Below are positions 7,499 to 16,357 of a stretch of DNA of 64,000 nucleotides, one piece after another. Source of the DNA: Bradyrhizobium guangdongense. Its GTDB lineage: Bacteria > Pseudomonadota > Alphaproteobacteria > Rhizobiales > Xanthobacteraceae. The notes below the pieces were generated by a model. It did not search any database. It was given only the letters and a program-made list of their open reading frames with translations, and was not told the DNA's origin. Both the position numbers and the translations under genes were made by a program. The stretch covers positions 558,001-622,000 of the forward strand of contig NZ_CP030052.1 of NCBI RefSeq assembly GCF_004114975.1, read 5' to 3'. Every line of letters begins with the position of its first letter. Positions within the stretch are counted from its first letter, which is position 1.

Positions 7499-9951
7499 GC
7501 AGGCTCAACCTCGCCGCGCCGCAGAACCCTGTCGAGGTCGTTGAAATCCGGTTTCGCGGACGTGTGCAGGGCGTCGGCTTCCGGCCGGCGGTCTGGCGCC
7601 ACGCGCGGGAACTGCGGCTTGGCGGCGAGGTGCTGAATGACGGAGAAGGCGTTCTGGTTCGCGTGCAGGGAGAACGGGCGATCATTGACATGCTCGTCGA
7701 CCGCATCGCTGGCGATCCGCCGCCGCTGAGCCAGATCGAGGCAATCGAGATCACCGCCTATGCGGGCGTGCTGCGCGACGATTTTGCGATAGTCGAGAGC
7801 GCACATGGCGGGGCTCATACCGAGATTTCACCTGACGCGGCGCTCTGTGCCGATTGCGCGCGCGAAACCACCGATCCCTTTGCGCGCCGCTTCCGCTACC
7901 CCTTCACCAATTGCACCAATTGCGGGCCGCGGCTGAGCATCGTCGACGGCATCCCCTACGATCGCGCCAAGACCGCGATGTCGCCGTTTGCAATGTGCGC
8001 CGACTGCGCCCGCGAATACCGCGACCCTTCCGACCGGCGGTTTCACGCCGAACCGATCGCCTGCCATGCCTGCGGGCCCAAGGCGAAGCTGGTCAGGCTC
8101 GACGGGCGTCACTTTACCTTCGAGCAGTTTTCCATGCTTGACGATGTGGATGCGGCGTGCAGCCTGATCCAGAAGGGCGAAATCGTCGCCGTCAAAGGGC
8201 TCGGCGGCTACCAGCTCGCCTGTGACGCCACCCAGGCCGACACGGTCAGGAGGCTGCGCAAACTGAAACAGCGGGACGGCAAGCCGTTTGCCCTGATGGC
8301 CAGGGACGTTGACGTTATCCGCCGGTTCTGCGATCTCGCCGAACACGAGTTGGTCGCGTTGACAAGCCCGGCGGCCCCCATCGTGCTCCTGCATGCGAAT
8401 GGGCCGGAGCACCTGCCTGACGAGATTGCACCGGGATTGCGGACGCTCGGTTTCATGCTGCCGACGACGCCGCTGCATGTCTTGCTGCTGCGGCGGATGG
8501 ACCGGCCGGTCGTCATGACCAGCGGCAATTTGTCGAGCGAGCCGCAGGTGACGGGCGATACGGAGATGACGGAGCGCCTCGCGGGGATTGCGACGTTCGC
8601 GCTCACCCACGATCGGCGCATCGCCAACCGTGTCGACGATTCTGTGGTCCGGGTGGTGGCGGGCGGGCCGCGGCTCCTGCGTCGCGCCAGAGGATACGCA
8701 CCGGCGCCGATCGCCCTGCCCAGGGGGTTCGCGAAAGCGCCCGATCTGCTCGCCATGGGCGGGGAGCTGAAGGCCACGTTCTGTTTGCTCAAGGACGGCG
8801 CTGCGATCCTGTCCCAGCATCAGGGCGACCTGGAGGATGTCGCGACATTCGACGATTACAGGAAGAACCTATCGCTCTATGCCGCGCTCTTCGAGCACGA
8901 GCCTACGGCAGTGATCGCCGACATGCACCCCGAATATCTGTCCTCCAAGCTCGCGCGCGAGCACCTGGCGGGCGGGACGCTGCCTTTGATGGAGGTGCAG
9001 CATCATCACGCCCATGTGGCGGCCTGTCTTGCCGAGAACGGATATGCGCTCGACGGCCGTCCGGTCCTCGGGATCGTTCTCGATGGTCTCGGATGGGGCG
9101 AGGACGCGACGTTCTGGGGCGGCGAGTTCATGCTCGCCGACTATGTCGGCTACACGCGGGCCGGTACGTTCAAGCCGATCCCGATGCTTGGCGGCGTCCA
9201 GGCCGTGCGCGAGCCCTGGCGCAATCTCTATGCGCATCTCATGGCGGAGATGAGCTGGGCCGAGCTGACAATGAATTTCGCCGAGCTCGAGCTCCATTCA
9301 TATTTGGCGGCAAAGCCGCGCGCGCTGCTGGATTCGATGGCGCGCAACCGCATCAACGCTCCGCCAGCATCATCCTGCGGGCGCTTGTTCGACGCCATGG
9401 CCGCCGCCCTCGATGTCTGCCGGGACGCGCAGAGCTATGAGGGCGAGGCGGCGGCGCGGCTGGAAGCCATGGTCGACGAGAAAACTCTCGCCGATGAAGA
9501 CGAGGCGCTGGCCTATCCGCTGACGATCCCCAATCTCGCCGGCACGGGTTTGCCCTATATCGAGCCGCTCGCGATGTGGCATGCGGTGCTGGGTGACCTG
9601 ATCCTGAAGACACCGGCGCCGGTGATGGCTGCACGGTTCCACAAGGGGCTGGCCAAGTCCATCGCCGCCATGACACGCAAGCTCGCCGGCTCCCCCGAGG
9701 ACGGCGAGCGACGCTTCTCGACCGTCGCGCTCACCGGCGGCTGCTTCCAGAACCGCATCCTATTCGAGGAGGTGGTGCGCCGGCTGGAGCGCGAGCAGTT
9801 CACTGTGCTGTCACATGCGCGCGTTCCGTCCAACGATGGCGGACTTGCTCTCGGCCAAGCCGTCATTGGAGCTGCGCATCTGATGAAATCAAACAAAGAC
9901 TTCAGGGAAGGAAAGCCGTCATGTGTCTCGGTATTCCCGGGCGGATCGTAA
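7495..9951 (+). CDS. hypF: Carbamoyltransferase HypF
   Basis: HypF makes the thiocarbamate on HypE from carbamoyl phosphate, the source of the cyanide ligands of the NiFe site. The 818 residues show an N-terminal acylphosphatase domain (GRVQGVGFRPAVWRHA), two zinc-finger units with paired CxxC motifs (CADCARE, CTNCGPR, CADCARE, CHACGPK), a YrdC-like domain and a Kae1-like C-terminal domain (HHHAHVAA, ALTGGCFQN). ATG 7495 overlaps the preceding stop; the longer frame starting at 7405 lies inside the NHL gene. The C-terminus overlaps hypC by 31 bases. Confidence 0.95.
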   Translation: MSRLNLAAPQNPVEVVEIRFRGRVQGVGFRPAVWRHARELRLGGEVLNDGEGVLVRVQGERAIIDMLVDRIAGDPPPLSQIEAIEITAYAGVLRDDFAIVESAHGGAHTEISPDAALCADCARETTDPFARRFRYPFTNCTNCGPRLSIVDGIPYDRAKTAMSPFAMCADCAREYRDPSDRRFHAEPIACHACGPKAKLVRLDGRHFTFEQFSMLDDVDAACSLIQKGEIVAVKGLGGYQLACDATQADTVRRLRKLKQRDGKPFALMARDVDVIRRFCDLAEHELVALTSPAAPIVLLHANGPEHLPDEIAPGLRTLGFMLPTTPLHVLLLRRMDRPVVMTSGNLSSEPQVTGDTEMTERLAGIATFALTHDRRIANRVDDSVVRVVAGGPRLLRRARGYAPAPIALPRGFAKAPDLLAMGGELKATFCLLKDGAAILSQHQGDLEDVATFDDYRKNLSLYAALFEHEPTAVIADMHPEYLSSKLAREHLAGGTLPLMEVQHHHAHVAACLAENGYALDGRPVLGIVLDGLGWGEDATFWGGEFMLADYVGYTRAGTFKPIPMLGGVQAVREPWRNLYAHLMAEMSWAELTMNFAELELHSYLAAKPRALLDSMARNRINAPPASSCGRLFDAMAAALDVCRDAQSYEGEAAARLEAMVDEKTLADEDEALAYPLTIPNLAGTGLPYIEPLAMWHAVLGDLILKTPAPVMAARFHKGLAKSIAAMTRKLAGSPEDGERRFSTVALTGGCFQNRILFEEVVRRLEREQFTVLSHARVPSNDGGLALGQAVIGAAHLMKSNKDFREGKPSCVSVFPGGS

Positions 9952-10211
9952 GGATCGACGACGAAGCGAGAAAGCTTGCGACCGTCGACGTCAGCGGCGT
10001 CAAGCGGCAGGTCAACATCGCCTGCATCGTCAGCGAGGATCATCCGCCGTCGGCCTGCCTCGGCGACTGGGTGCTCGTCCATGTCGGATTCGCGATGAGC
10101 CGGATCGACGAGGAAGAAGCCGCGCAAACGCTCAAGATTCTCACAGAACTGGGTGAAGCACAGGCTGAAATCGAAGCCATGAAGCGTTCGGCAGCTGAGC
10201 CGGGAGGGTAG
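9921..10211 (+). CDS. hypC: Hydrogenase assembly chaperone HypC
   Basis: A 96-aa HypC/HupF protein beginning MCLGIPG; the cysteine after the initiator methionine is the conserved residue that binds the Fe(CN)2CO precursor and the large subunit. The GDWVLVHVGFAMSRIDEEEA segment is typical of the family. It works with HypD to deliver the iron centre. The start lies within the last codons of hypF, which implies coupled translation. The next gene begins four bases downstream. Confidence 0.95.
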   Translation: MCLGIPGRIVRIDDEARKLATVDVSGVKRQVNIACIVSEDHPPSACLGDWVLVHVGFAMSRIDEEEAAQTLKILTELGEAQAEIEAMKRSAAEPGG

Positions 10212-10215
10212 CGCC

Positions 10216-10908
10216 ATGTCAGGCAACAGCGACCTGAAGGAACTTTATCCGTTTCTGCATGGCGGACAGCAGGAGCCGGCGCGGCTGGATGCCGCCCTCC
10301 TGCTCTCGGTCGAAGAGAAGGCACGCGATTCGCGCGACACCAATGCGCGCTTCTTTGCCGAGAACGCCGCGGTGCTGATCGCCGCGGCGAAAACGGTCGC
10401 GGATGTCTATCGCAACGGCGGACGGCTATTCTCGATGGGCAATGGCGGCTCGAGCTGCGACGCCTCGCATGTCGCCGTGGAGTTCGTCCACCCGATCACG
10501 GCGGGCAGGCCCGCACTGGCCGCAACCAACCTCGTCGCCGATCTGGCGATGATCTCGGCGGTCGGAAACGACCTCGGTTTCGATCACGTCTTCGTCCGCC
10601 AGATCGTGGCCCAGGGGCGGAAAGGCGATGCGCTCATTGGCATCTCCACCAGCGGCAATTCGTCGAACCTGATGGCCGCCTTTGCCAAGGCGAAGGAGAT
10701 GGGCCTCGTGACCATTGGGCTTGCGGGCGGCGACGGCGGAAAGATGAAAACCGCGGGTGTCGTCGACCATTGCCTGGTCGTCCCGACGACGTCGATCCAT
10801 CGCACCCAGGAGTGCCATGTAACCGCCTACCACATCCTCTGGGATCTCGTTCACACGCTCTTGGCTGACGACCGGGGATCGGCGCGAACGAAGGGAGCCG
10901 TGGCATGA
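10216..10908 (+). CDS. SIS-domain protein (GmhA-like) in the hyp cluster
   Basis: A 230-aa protein with a phosphosugar isomerase/binding domain: MGNGGSSCDASH (about residues 74-85) and ISTSGNSSNL (about 142-151) match the sugar-phosphate loops of sedoheptulose-7-phosphate isomerases. No lipopolysaccharide genes are nearby. It sits between hypC and hypD and its last bases overlap hypD (ATG 10905), so it belongs to hydrogenase maturation. SIS genes are found in other group 1h operons with no defined role. A ligand-binding or regulatory function is possible. The family is clear; the activity is not. Confidence 0.85.
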   Translation: MSGNSDLKELYPFLHGGQQEPARLDAALLLSVEEKARDSRDTNARFFAENAAVLIAAAKTVADVYRNGGRLFSMGNGGSSCDASHVAVEFVHPITAGRPALAATNLVADLAMISAVGNDLGFDHVFVRQIVAQGRKGDALIGISTSGNSSNLMAAFAKAKEMGLVTIGLAGGDGGKMKTAGVVDHCLVVPTTSIHRTQECHVTAYHILWDLVHTLLADDRGSARTKGAVA

Positions 10909-12035
10909 AATATGTCGACGAATTCCGCGACGGCGAAAAGGCGCGCGTACTCATCGGCGAGATCGAGTCGCTGGTTTCCGGCATGAAACTTCCGGAGGGC
11001 CGGCCGCTTTACCTGATGGAGGTCTGCGGCGGGCACACCCATTCGATCTTCCGCTATGGGCTCGAGGGCATGTTGCCCAAGGCTATCGAGCTGGTTCATG
11101 GTCCGGGATGTCCGGTCTGCGTCCTGCCGATGGGACGGGTCGATGATTGCGTCGCGATCGCGGAGAACCCGAAGGTCATCTTCACAACCTTCGGAGACGC
11201 GATGCGCGTGCCCGGCTCGCGGAAGAGCCTCCTGCAGGCCAAGGCGGATGGTGCCGACGTGCGCATGGTCTATTCGCCGATGGACGCGCTCCAGCTCGCT
11301 CGGCGCAATCCCGCTCGCGAGGTCGTTTTCTTCGGCCTCGGCTTCGAGACCACCATGCCGTCGACCGCATTGACGATCCTGCAGGCGGAGAGCGAGGGGA
11401 TCCGGAACTTCTCCGTGTTCTGCAACCACATCACGATCGTTCCGACCATCAAGGCGATCCTCGACAGTCCCGGCCTGCAGCTCGACGGCTTCCTCGGGCC
11501 CGGCCACGTGTCGATGGTGATCGGCACGGCTCCTTACGAGTTCATCGCCAATTTCTATCGCAAGCCGATGGTGGTCGCCGGCTTCGAGCCGCTCGACATC
11601 CTCCAGTCTATCTGGATGCTGCTGAAGCAGATCGCGGAGGGGCGGGTCGAGGTCGAGAACCAGTATGCCCGCGTCGTGCCGAGCGAGGGCAACAACGCGG
11701 CGCTGCGCGCGGTGGCCCAAGTATACGAATTGCGCGAGTTCTTCGAGTGGCGCGGGCTTGGATCGATCGATCATTCCGGCGTGCGCCTGCGCGATGCTTA
11801 TGTGCATTTCGACGCGGAGCGCAAATTCGCGATTCCCAACGTCAGGATCGCCGACCCGAAATCGTGCCAGTGCGGCGAGGTGCTGAAGGGCGCACTCAAG
11901 CCGTGGCAATGCAAGGTGTTCGGCACCTCATGCACGCCGGAAACGCCTCTCGGAGCACTGATGGTGTCCTCCGAAGGAGCCTGTGCTGCCTACTACCAGT
12001 ATGGCGGCCAAAAGCGCCAAGCGGAGGTCGTATGA
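10905..12035 (+). CDS. hypD: Hydrogenase maturation protein HypD
   Basis: A [4Fe-4S] protein of 376 aa that, with HypC, holds the iron while cyanide and CO ligands are added. The conserved motifs are EVCGGHTHSIFRYG near the N-terminus, GPGCPVCVLP, GFETTMPSTA and the C-terminal FGTSCTPETPLGALMVS with further cysteines. Full family length. The start overlaps the SIS-domain gene by four bases and the stop overlaps the ATG of hypE by four bases (12032-12035). Confidence 0.96.
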   Translation: MKYVDEFRDGEKARVLIGEIESLVSGMKLPEGRPLYLMEVCGGHTHSIFRYGLEGMLPKAIELVHGPGCPVCVLPMGRVDDCVAIAENPKVIFTTFGDAMRVPGSRKSLLQAKADGADVRMVYSPMDALQLARRNPAREVVFFGLGFETTMPSTALTILQAESEGIRNFSVFCNHITIVPTIKAILDSPGLQLDGFLGPGHVSMVIGTAPYEFIANFYRKPMVVAGFEPLDILQSIWMLLKQIAEGRVEVENQYARVVPSEGNNAALRAVAQVYELREFFEWRGLGSIDHSGVRLRDAYVHFDAERKFAIPNVRIADPKSCQCGEVLKGALKPWQCKVFGTSCTPETPLGALMVSSEGACAAYYQYGGQKRQAEVV

Positions 12036-13099
12036 ATTTCGTCCCCTTCGTCAAGACGCGCACGCGCGGCAAAGTCAATGTCAGCTCGGTGACGCTGGCT
12101 CATGGCGGCGGCGGCAAAGCCATGAAGGACCTGATTGACGACGTGTTTCTGACGGCCTTCGGCGAGCACGCCTGTGAGCCGCTCGAGGATCAGGCGCGGT
12201 TCGATCTGGCGGTCTTCGCAGCCCATGGCGACAGGCTCGCCTTTACGACCGACTCCTTCGTGGTCGATCCCCTGTTCTTCCCGGGCGGCGATATCGGAAA
12301 GCTCGCGGTTTGCGGCACGGTGAACGATCTCGCCGTCGGCGGGGCGGTGCCCATGTATCTGTCCTGCGCGGTCATCATCGAGGAGGGCGTGCAGATCGAT
12401 CTCTTGCGACAGGTCGCGCTTTCCATGGCGCGAACGGCTTCGCAAGCGGGGGTGCAGATCGTCACGGGCGACACCAAGGTCGTGCCACGGGGAGCGTGCG
12501 ACAAGATCTTCATCACGACCACGGGCGTAGGCGCGATCCCTGCCTCGCTCGCGCTCGGCGTGGACAAGGCCCGCGCCGGCGACGCCGTCCTCGTGAACGG
12601 ACTGCTGGGTGACCACGGTGCCGCCATCCTGTGCGCCCGCGGCGACATGGCGCTCGAGACGCCGATCGCCAGCGATTGCGCCTGTCTGCACGAGCTGATC
12701 GGCGCGATCCTCGCCGCCGCACCGGGCACTCGCTTCATTCGGGACGCGACGCGCGGCGGCGTCGCGACGGTGCTGAACGAGATCGCGGACGGCTCGGGGG
12801 TCTCCATCGAGATCGAGGAGGGCATGACGCCGATCCGCGAGGAAGTGAAGGCGTTCTGCGAGGTGCTTGGGCTCGATCCGCTCTATCTCGCCAATGAGGG
12901 CAAGATCGTCGTGATCGTTCCCCCCGATCAGGCCGAAGCCGCGCTGGCTGCCATGCGGCGAGATCCACTGGGTTTGGATGCCGCCCGTATCGGCCGGATC
13001 ACCTCGGACCAGGATAGCCGCGTCATGATGCGGACGAGCTTTGGCGGACACCGAATGGTCGACATGCTCGTCGGCGAACAGCTGCCTCGGATCTGCTGA
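12032..13099 (+). CDS. hypE: Hydrogenase maturation protein HypE
   Basis: Dehydrates the thiocarbamate on its own C-terminal cysteine to a thiocyanate, the CN donor. The 355-aa protein has the AHGGGGKAMKDLI nucleotide-binding start, FTTDSFVVDPLFFPGG, the GDTKVVPRGACDKIF segment and the required C-terminus PRIC. ATG 12032 overlaps hypD; a longer open frame extends upstream from 11147 but its sequence is only an antiphase reading of hypD. HypA follows after eight bases. Confidence 0.96.
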   Translation: MNFVPFVKTRTRGKVNVSSVTLAHGGGGKAMKDLIDDVFLTAFGEHACEPLEDQARFDLAVFAAHGDRLAFTTDSFVVDPLFFPGGDIGKLAVCGTVNDLAVGGAVPMYLSCAVIIEEGVQIDLLRQVALSMARTASQAGVQIVTGDTKVVPRGACDKIFITTTGVGAIPASLALGVDKARAGDAVLVNGLLGDHGAAILCARGDMALETPIASDCACLHELIGAILAAAPGTRFIRDATRGGVATVLNEIADGSGVSIEIEEGMTPIREEVKAFCEVLGLDPLYLANEGKIVVIVPPDQAEAALAAMRRDPLGLDAARIGRITSDQDSRVMMRTSFGGHRMVDMLVGEQLPRIC

Positions 13100-13107
13100 G
13101 AGGACCC

Positions 13108-13449
13108 ATGCACGAGCTCGGCATCACCCGTAACATCGTGGCGATCGTCAGCGATGCCGCCAAGGGCCGCAAGGTCCGCCGCATCACCGTCGATGTTGGA
13201 GATCTCTCCGGCGTGATGGGAGAGGCGATCGCATTCTGCTTCGAGACCGTCGCCCGCGGGACGCCTCTTGACGGCACAGCGCTCGACATCAGGCGCGTGG
13301 CCGGGCGAGCGCTGTGCGCGACGTGTCGTTCGGAATTCGAGCAGGCGAGCCTGTTTGCGCCGTGCCCTTGTGGCTCGCGGCAGTTTACGCGCCTTCAGGG
13401 CGAGGAATTGAAGATCAGAAGCATGGAGATCGAAGGGGAGGCTGCCTGA
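13108..13449 (+). CDS. hypA: Hydrogenase nickel metallochaperone HypA
   Basis: A 113-aa HypA/HybF protein. MHEL at the N-terminus supplies the nickel-binding His2. The zinc domain has C-x2-C pairs (CATCRSEFE and CPCGS), with the second pair spaced CAPCPC rather than a simple CxxC, a minor variation. It inserts nickel together with HypB, which starts in its stop codon (TGATG at 13447-13451). Confidence 0.93.
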   Translation: MHELGITRNIVAIVSDAAKGRKVRRITVDVGDLSGVMGEAIAFCFETVARGTPLDGTALDIRRVAGRALCATCRSEFEQASLFAPCPCGSRQFTRLQGEELKIRSMEIEGEAA

Positions 13450-14426
13450 TGTGCGGACATTGCGGTTGCGGCGCCAAGGCGGGTGCCACGGTGATCAATC
13501 TCCAGACCGGACATGAAGCGAGCCTGGGCGGTGGGGAGACCGGTGAGCACCTGCATGATCATTTCCATGTCCACGCGGATGGCGTTGCTCACGCCCATTC
13601 GCATGACCATGATCCCGCCCACGTCCACTCTCACGCTGGACACGGCCATGATCACCATCATCATGACCATCATGATCACGGACATCATGGACGCCGACAT
13701 TCGCATGACCATGCCCACGAACACGGGCATACCAATCATGACGAAGCTGCGGGCCTGGTGCTCGATCTGGAAGCCCGGATCCTCGCCAAGAACGACGTTT
13801 TGGCAGCAAGGAACCGGGCCTGGTTCGCCGGTCGCGAAATCCTGGCCCTGAACCTCGCAAGCTCGCCCGGCGCCGGCAAGACCACGCTGCTGGAGCGAAC
13901 CATTGGCGACCTTCATCACGAGGTCAATCTCTTCGTCATCGAAGGAGACCAGGTGACGGCCAATGATGGGGAGCGAATTCGACGCGCAGGCGCCCCAGCA
14001 GTCCAGGTCAATACGGGCACGGGTTGCCATCTCGAGGCCGACATGATTGCGCGCGCTCTTTCAGAGCTGCGTCCACCGCCGGAATCGATCGTGATGATCG
14101 AGAATGTCGGAAATCTAGTTTGTCCTGCGATGTTCGACCTTGGCGAACATGCAAGGGTCGTCATCCTCTCAGTGACCGAGGGAGAGGACAAGCCGATCAA
14201 ATATCCTCACATGTTCCGGTCGGCTGACCTCATGATCTTGAACAAGCTCGACTTGCTTCCGCATGTGGATTTCGATGTCGATCGCGCGGTGGCATACGCC
14301 AGAGACGTCAACCCGGCCATCGAGGTTCTGCAGGTCTCGGCCAGAAACGGCGCAGGATTTGAGGAGTGGTACGGTTGGATACGACGGCAAAGCAAGTTGC
14401 TGAAGGACACCGTATTTCCCTCTTGA
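13449..14426 (+). CDS. hypB: GTPase and nickel-binding protein HypB, His-rich
   Basis: Nickel-insertion GTPase of 325 aa. The N-terminus MCGHCGCG carries cysteines for high-affinity nickel binding. A strongly histidine-rich linker (about residues 34-100, alternating His with Asp/Gly/Ala) should store nickel, as in the B. japonicum HypB type. The G domain follows with [12 protein letters not shown] (P-loop), [13 protein letters not shown] and NKLDLL motifs. ATG 13449 overlaps hypA. A nickel permease gene is next, consistent with a joint nickel supply function. Confidence 0.96.
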   Translation: MCGHCGCGAKAGATVINLQTGHEASLGGGETGEHLHDHFHVHADGVAHAHSHDHDPAHVHSHAGHGHDHHHHDHHDHGHHGRRHSHDHAHEHGHTNHDEAAGLVLDLEARILAKNDVLAARNRAWFAGREILALNLASSPGAGKTTLLERTIGDLHHEVNLFVIEGDQVTANDGERIRRAGAPAVQVNTGTGCHLEADMIARALSELRPPPESIVMIENVGNLVCPAMFDLGEHARVVILSVTEGEDKPIKYPHMFRSADLMILNKLDLLPHVDFDVDRAVAYARDVNPAIEVLQVSARNGAGFEEWYGWIRRQSKLLKDTVFPS

Positions 14427-14441
14427 TGATTGGATCTTGCC

Positions 14442-15128
14442 ATGTTCGGAATATTGGGGCTGGGACTGCTGCTGGGCATGCAGCACGCGCTCGAGGCCGA
14501 TCACATTGCGGCGGTATCGAGCATTGCGGCGCGCCGCAGCGATGTGGGCGAGATCGTCAAGCATGGGTTGACGTGGGGAATTGGACACACCATCACTTTG
14601 TTCCTGTTCTCCGGGGCGGCTTTGGTGCTCGGATATGCAATTCCGCCGGGCGTTTCGCAACCGCTAGAGGCGGCCGTCGGCTTCATGTTGATTCTGTTAG
14701 GAAGCAACGTCATATGGCGCTTATGGCGCGAACGTGTCCATGTTCACCATCACATCTCAGATTTTCGTGCTCCTAGTCACAAGAGCGAAATTTGGCGCCC
14801 TGAGGCGCGCGCGCATGATCATGACCATGGTGCGCGCTGGCGGACGCTGGCGGTCGGGCTCATGCATGGGATGGCAGGCTCAGCCGCGCTCCTCGTCTTA
14901 ACCGTCTCACAAGCGCCGAACCATCTAGCGGGGATACTTTACGTGTTACTATTTGGTATGGGCTCGATGATGGGGATGGCCGCACTGTCGTCGCTGATTG
15001 CGGTTCCCTTAGTCATCTCAGCCCGAACCTTAACTTGGGTCAACCGGTCTTTGCAGTTCGTTATCGGAAACATCGCGATGGGACTTGGCCTCTTGACCAT
15101 CTATGGAACAGTCGCCGCCGCTGGCTAG
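14442..15128 (+). CDS. NicO/UreH-type nickel(-cobalt) membrane transporter
   Basis: A 228-aa integral membrane protein with about six hydrophobic segments. The first helix carries GMQHALEADHIAAV, the HX4DH metal-selectivity signature of nickel/cobalt permeases, and a cytoplasmic His-rich loop (HVHHH, HDHDHG) lies near the middle. It should import nickel for the hydrogenase. ATG 14442 is chosen; a TTG at 14430 adds four residues. It is the last gene of the hydrogenase locus. Confidence 0.82.
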   Translation: MFGILGLGLLLGMQHALEADHIAAVSSIAARRSDVGEIVKHGLTWGIGHTITLFLFSGAALVLGYAIPPGVSQPLEAAVGFMLILLGSNVIWRLWRERVHVHHHISDFRAPSHKSEIWRPEARAHDHDHGARWRTLAVGLMHGMAGSAALLVLTVSQAPNHLAGILYVLLFGMGSMMGMAALSSLIAVPLVISARTLTWVNRSLQFVIGNIAMGLGLLTIYGTVAAAG

Positions 15129-15770
15129 CGAGAGGTCAGCTACCCTTCGCCATTTGAATGCGTCTTTTTTCTAAGGATGGTCCGGAGAATCGATACCGGG
15201 GGTGTCTCGACCGCCCCTAGCAGCGCGCTGCTCTCCTCGGTCGTGCCGCTTGGGTGCGACCCGGTAGATACGCTGCGCGAGCCAGCAAGCTCCCAATGAC
15301 GGCGGCTCCCTTCGCTCTCGCATTTACGGACTTTATCTCTTCATCCTCTCGGCAGTCCCGGGTTGACATTAAACCGCTAGCGCCGTCTCGAACTTGGCCT
15401 CTATGTTAGTAGCGATCCTTTCCGATGGCTCGACATTGAGCATCTCGCCGCGCGCGCTGCCAGGATGCTCTGCCAGACGGCGGATTGTCGGCCCCTCGCA
15501 ATCGACAAAGGGTCTATAAGCGGTTGCCGCCTATCCGCGAACCAGGAGAGGTTCGCGAATAAGGAAGGGAGGGTTCAAGCCGGAGGCAAAGGTTTTTTGT
15601 TGCCTAGGCAACTAATTCATGCGAACCTTCGCGCAAGGGAAGATGGCGGGACAACCGCTACGCCTTTCCTGGGAGGACCGATGTTCGGCAGGGATGGTAT
15701 CGCCAGCAAACGCCGGCGCAAGCGTGAAGGTAACGAAGCCTTGCGTGCACATCGTGCTGTGCGCCCTGGC
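15129..15770. other. 642-base intergenic region with inverted repeats, no convincing gene
   Basis: No open frame here looks like a complete protein. Three sequence symmetries stand out: a perfect 14-base palindrome AGCAGCGCGCTGCT at 15219-15232; an 8-base stem with a 6-base loop, CGCGAACC (15536-15543) and GGTTCGCG (15550-15557); and the palindrome at 15599-15612 listed separately. Neither of the first two is followed by a T run, so they are not clear terminators. A short minus-strand open stretch (about 15530-15373) has protein-like composition but no start codon. Confidence 0.5.
15599..15612. promoter_or_regulatory. Perfect palindrome resembling a MarR-family operator
   Basis: GTTGCCTAGGCAAC is a perfect 14-base dyad. 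Two-fold sites of this size and of the TTGCC-GGCAA type are common for MarR dimers, and a MarR gene ends 160 bases away. It lies on the 3' side of that gene rather than in the promoter it shares with the P450, so its target is unclear. Operator function is inferred from symmetry. Confidence 0.4.
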
Positions 15771-16274
15771 TTAGCTATCGGTATCCGTCACCGCGCCGAG
15801 ATTTTCATGCAAACGGCGCAGCAGCCCGATCAGTATTTCCTGCTCATCCCTGGAAAGGCACGACAGCAGCCGCCGCTCGCGCCCAAGCGCCACGGCGATC
15901 ACCTTGTCGTGGGTGGTGCGCCCCTTCGCTGTCAGGGAGATCGAATGGGTGCGGCCGTCATTCGGGTCGATGCGGATCGCGATCAGGCCTCGCTTCTCCA
16001 TGGCGGCGAGCGTCCTGCTCACCGGCCCCTTGTCGAAGCCGATGACGTGGCAGATGCGGGCGGCCGGAATGCCTGGCTCGATTGCGAGCAGGGCAATGAT
16101 GCGCCACTCGGTGACGTTGACGCCGAACGCGGGCTGATAGAACGCGTTCGCGCTCTTGGACAATTTATTGGCGATGAAGGTGATCAGAGCCGGGATGTAG
16201 CGGTCGAGATCGAGCAGCGGCGCATCGCCTTCAGTCGCGGTGTTGTGTCTCGATTTGCTGGTCGGTGGCTGCAT
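15771..16274 (-). CDS. MarR-family transcriptional regulator
   Basis: A 167-aa winged-helix regulator: helices leading to VTEWRIIALL, the recognition region ICHVIGFDKGPVSRTLAAMEKRG and the wing IRIDPNDGRTHSISLTAKG are typical MarR features. The start is placed at the ATG reading MQPPTS; the longer frame to 16409 would overlap the divergent P450 gene. It is transcribed away from the CYP199A gene across an 83-base intergenic region, so it probably represses that operon and responds to an aromatic carboxylate. The effector is inferred. Confidence 0.85.
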   Translation of the reverse strand: MQPPTSKSRHNTATEGDAPLLDLDRYIPALITFIANKLSKSANAFYQPAFGVNVTEWRIIALLAIEPGIPAARICHVIGFDKGPVSRTLAAMEKRGLIAIRIDPNDGRTHSISLTAKGRTTHDKVIAVALGRERRLLSCLSRDEQEILIGLLRRLHENLGAVTDTDS

Positions 16275-16357
16275 CACGTCGGGGCTCGCTTCATGCGCTG
16301 CTCCAGAAATAAGGACATGCGCGAACGCTTCACAAGCCCAAATTTGCGAGGACTGCA

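Noticed and set aside
11147..12031. Long N-terminal extension of the hypE frame
   Set aside because: It runs out of phase through hypD with Arg/Ala-rich sequence; HypE begins at the ATG overlapping the hypD stop.
13560..13740. Tandem-repeat appearance of the CAT/GAC-rich stretch
   Set aside because: It is the His-rich linker of HypB, coding in frame, and not an independent DNA repeat or CRISPR.
15373..15530. Minus-strand fragment with protein-like sequence in the 15.1-15.8 kb gap
   Set aside because: About 50 codons, bounded by stops on both sides and without a start; similarity to a known protein could not be judged, so it is not called a pseudogene.
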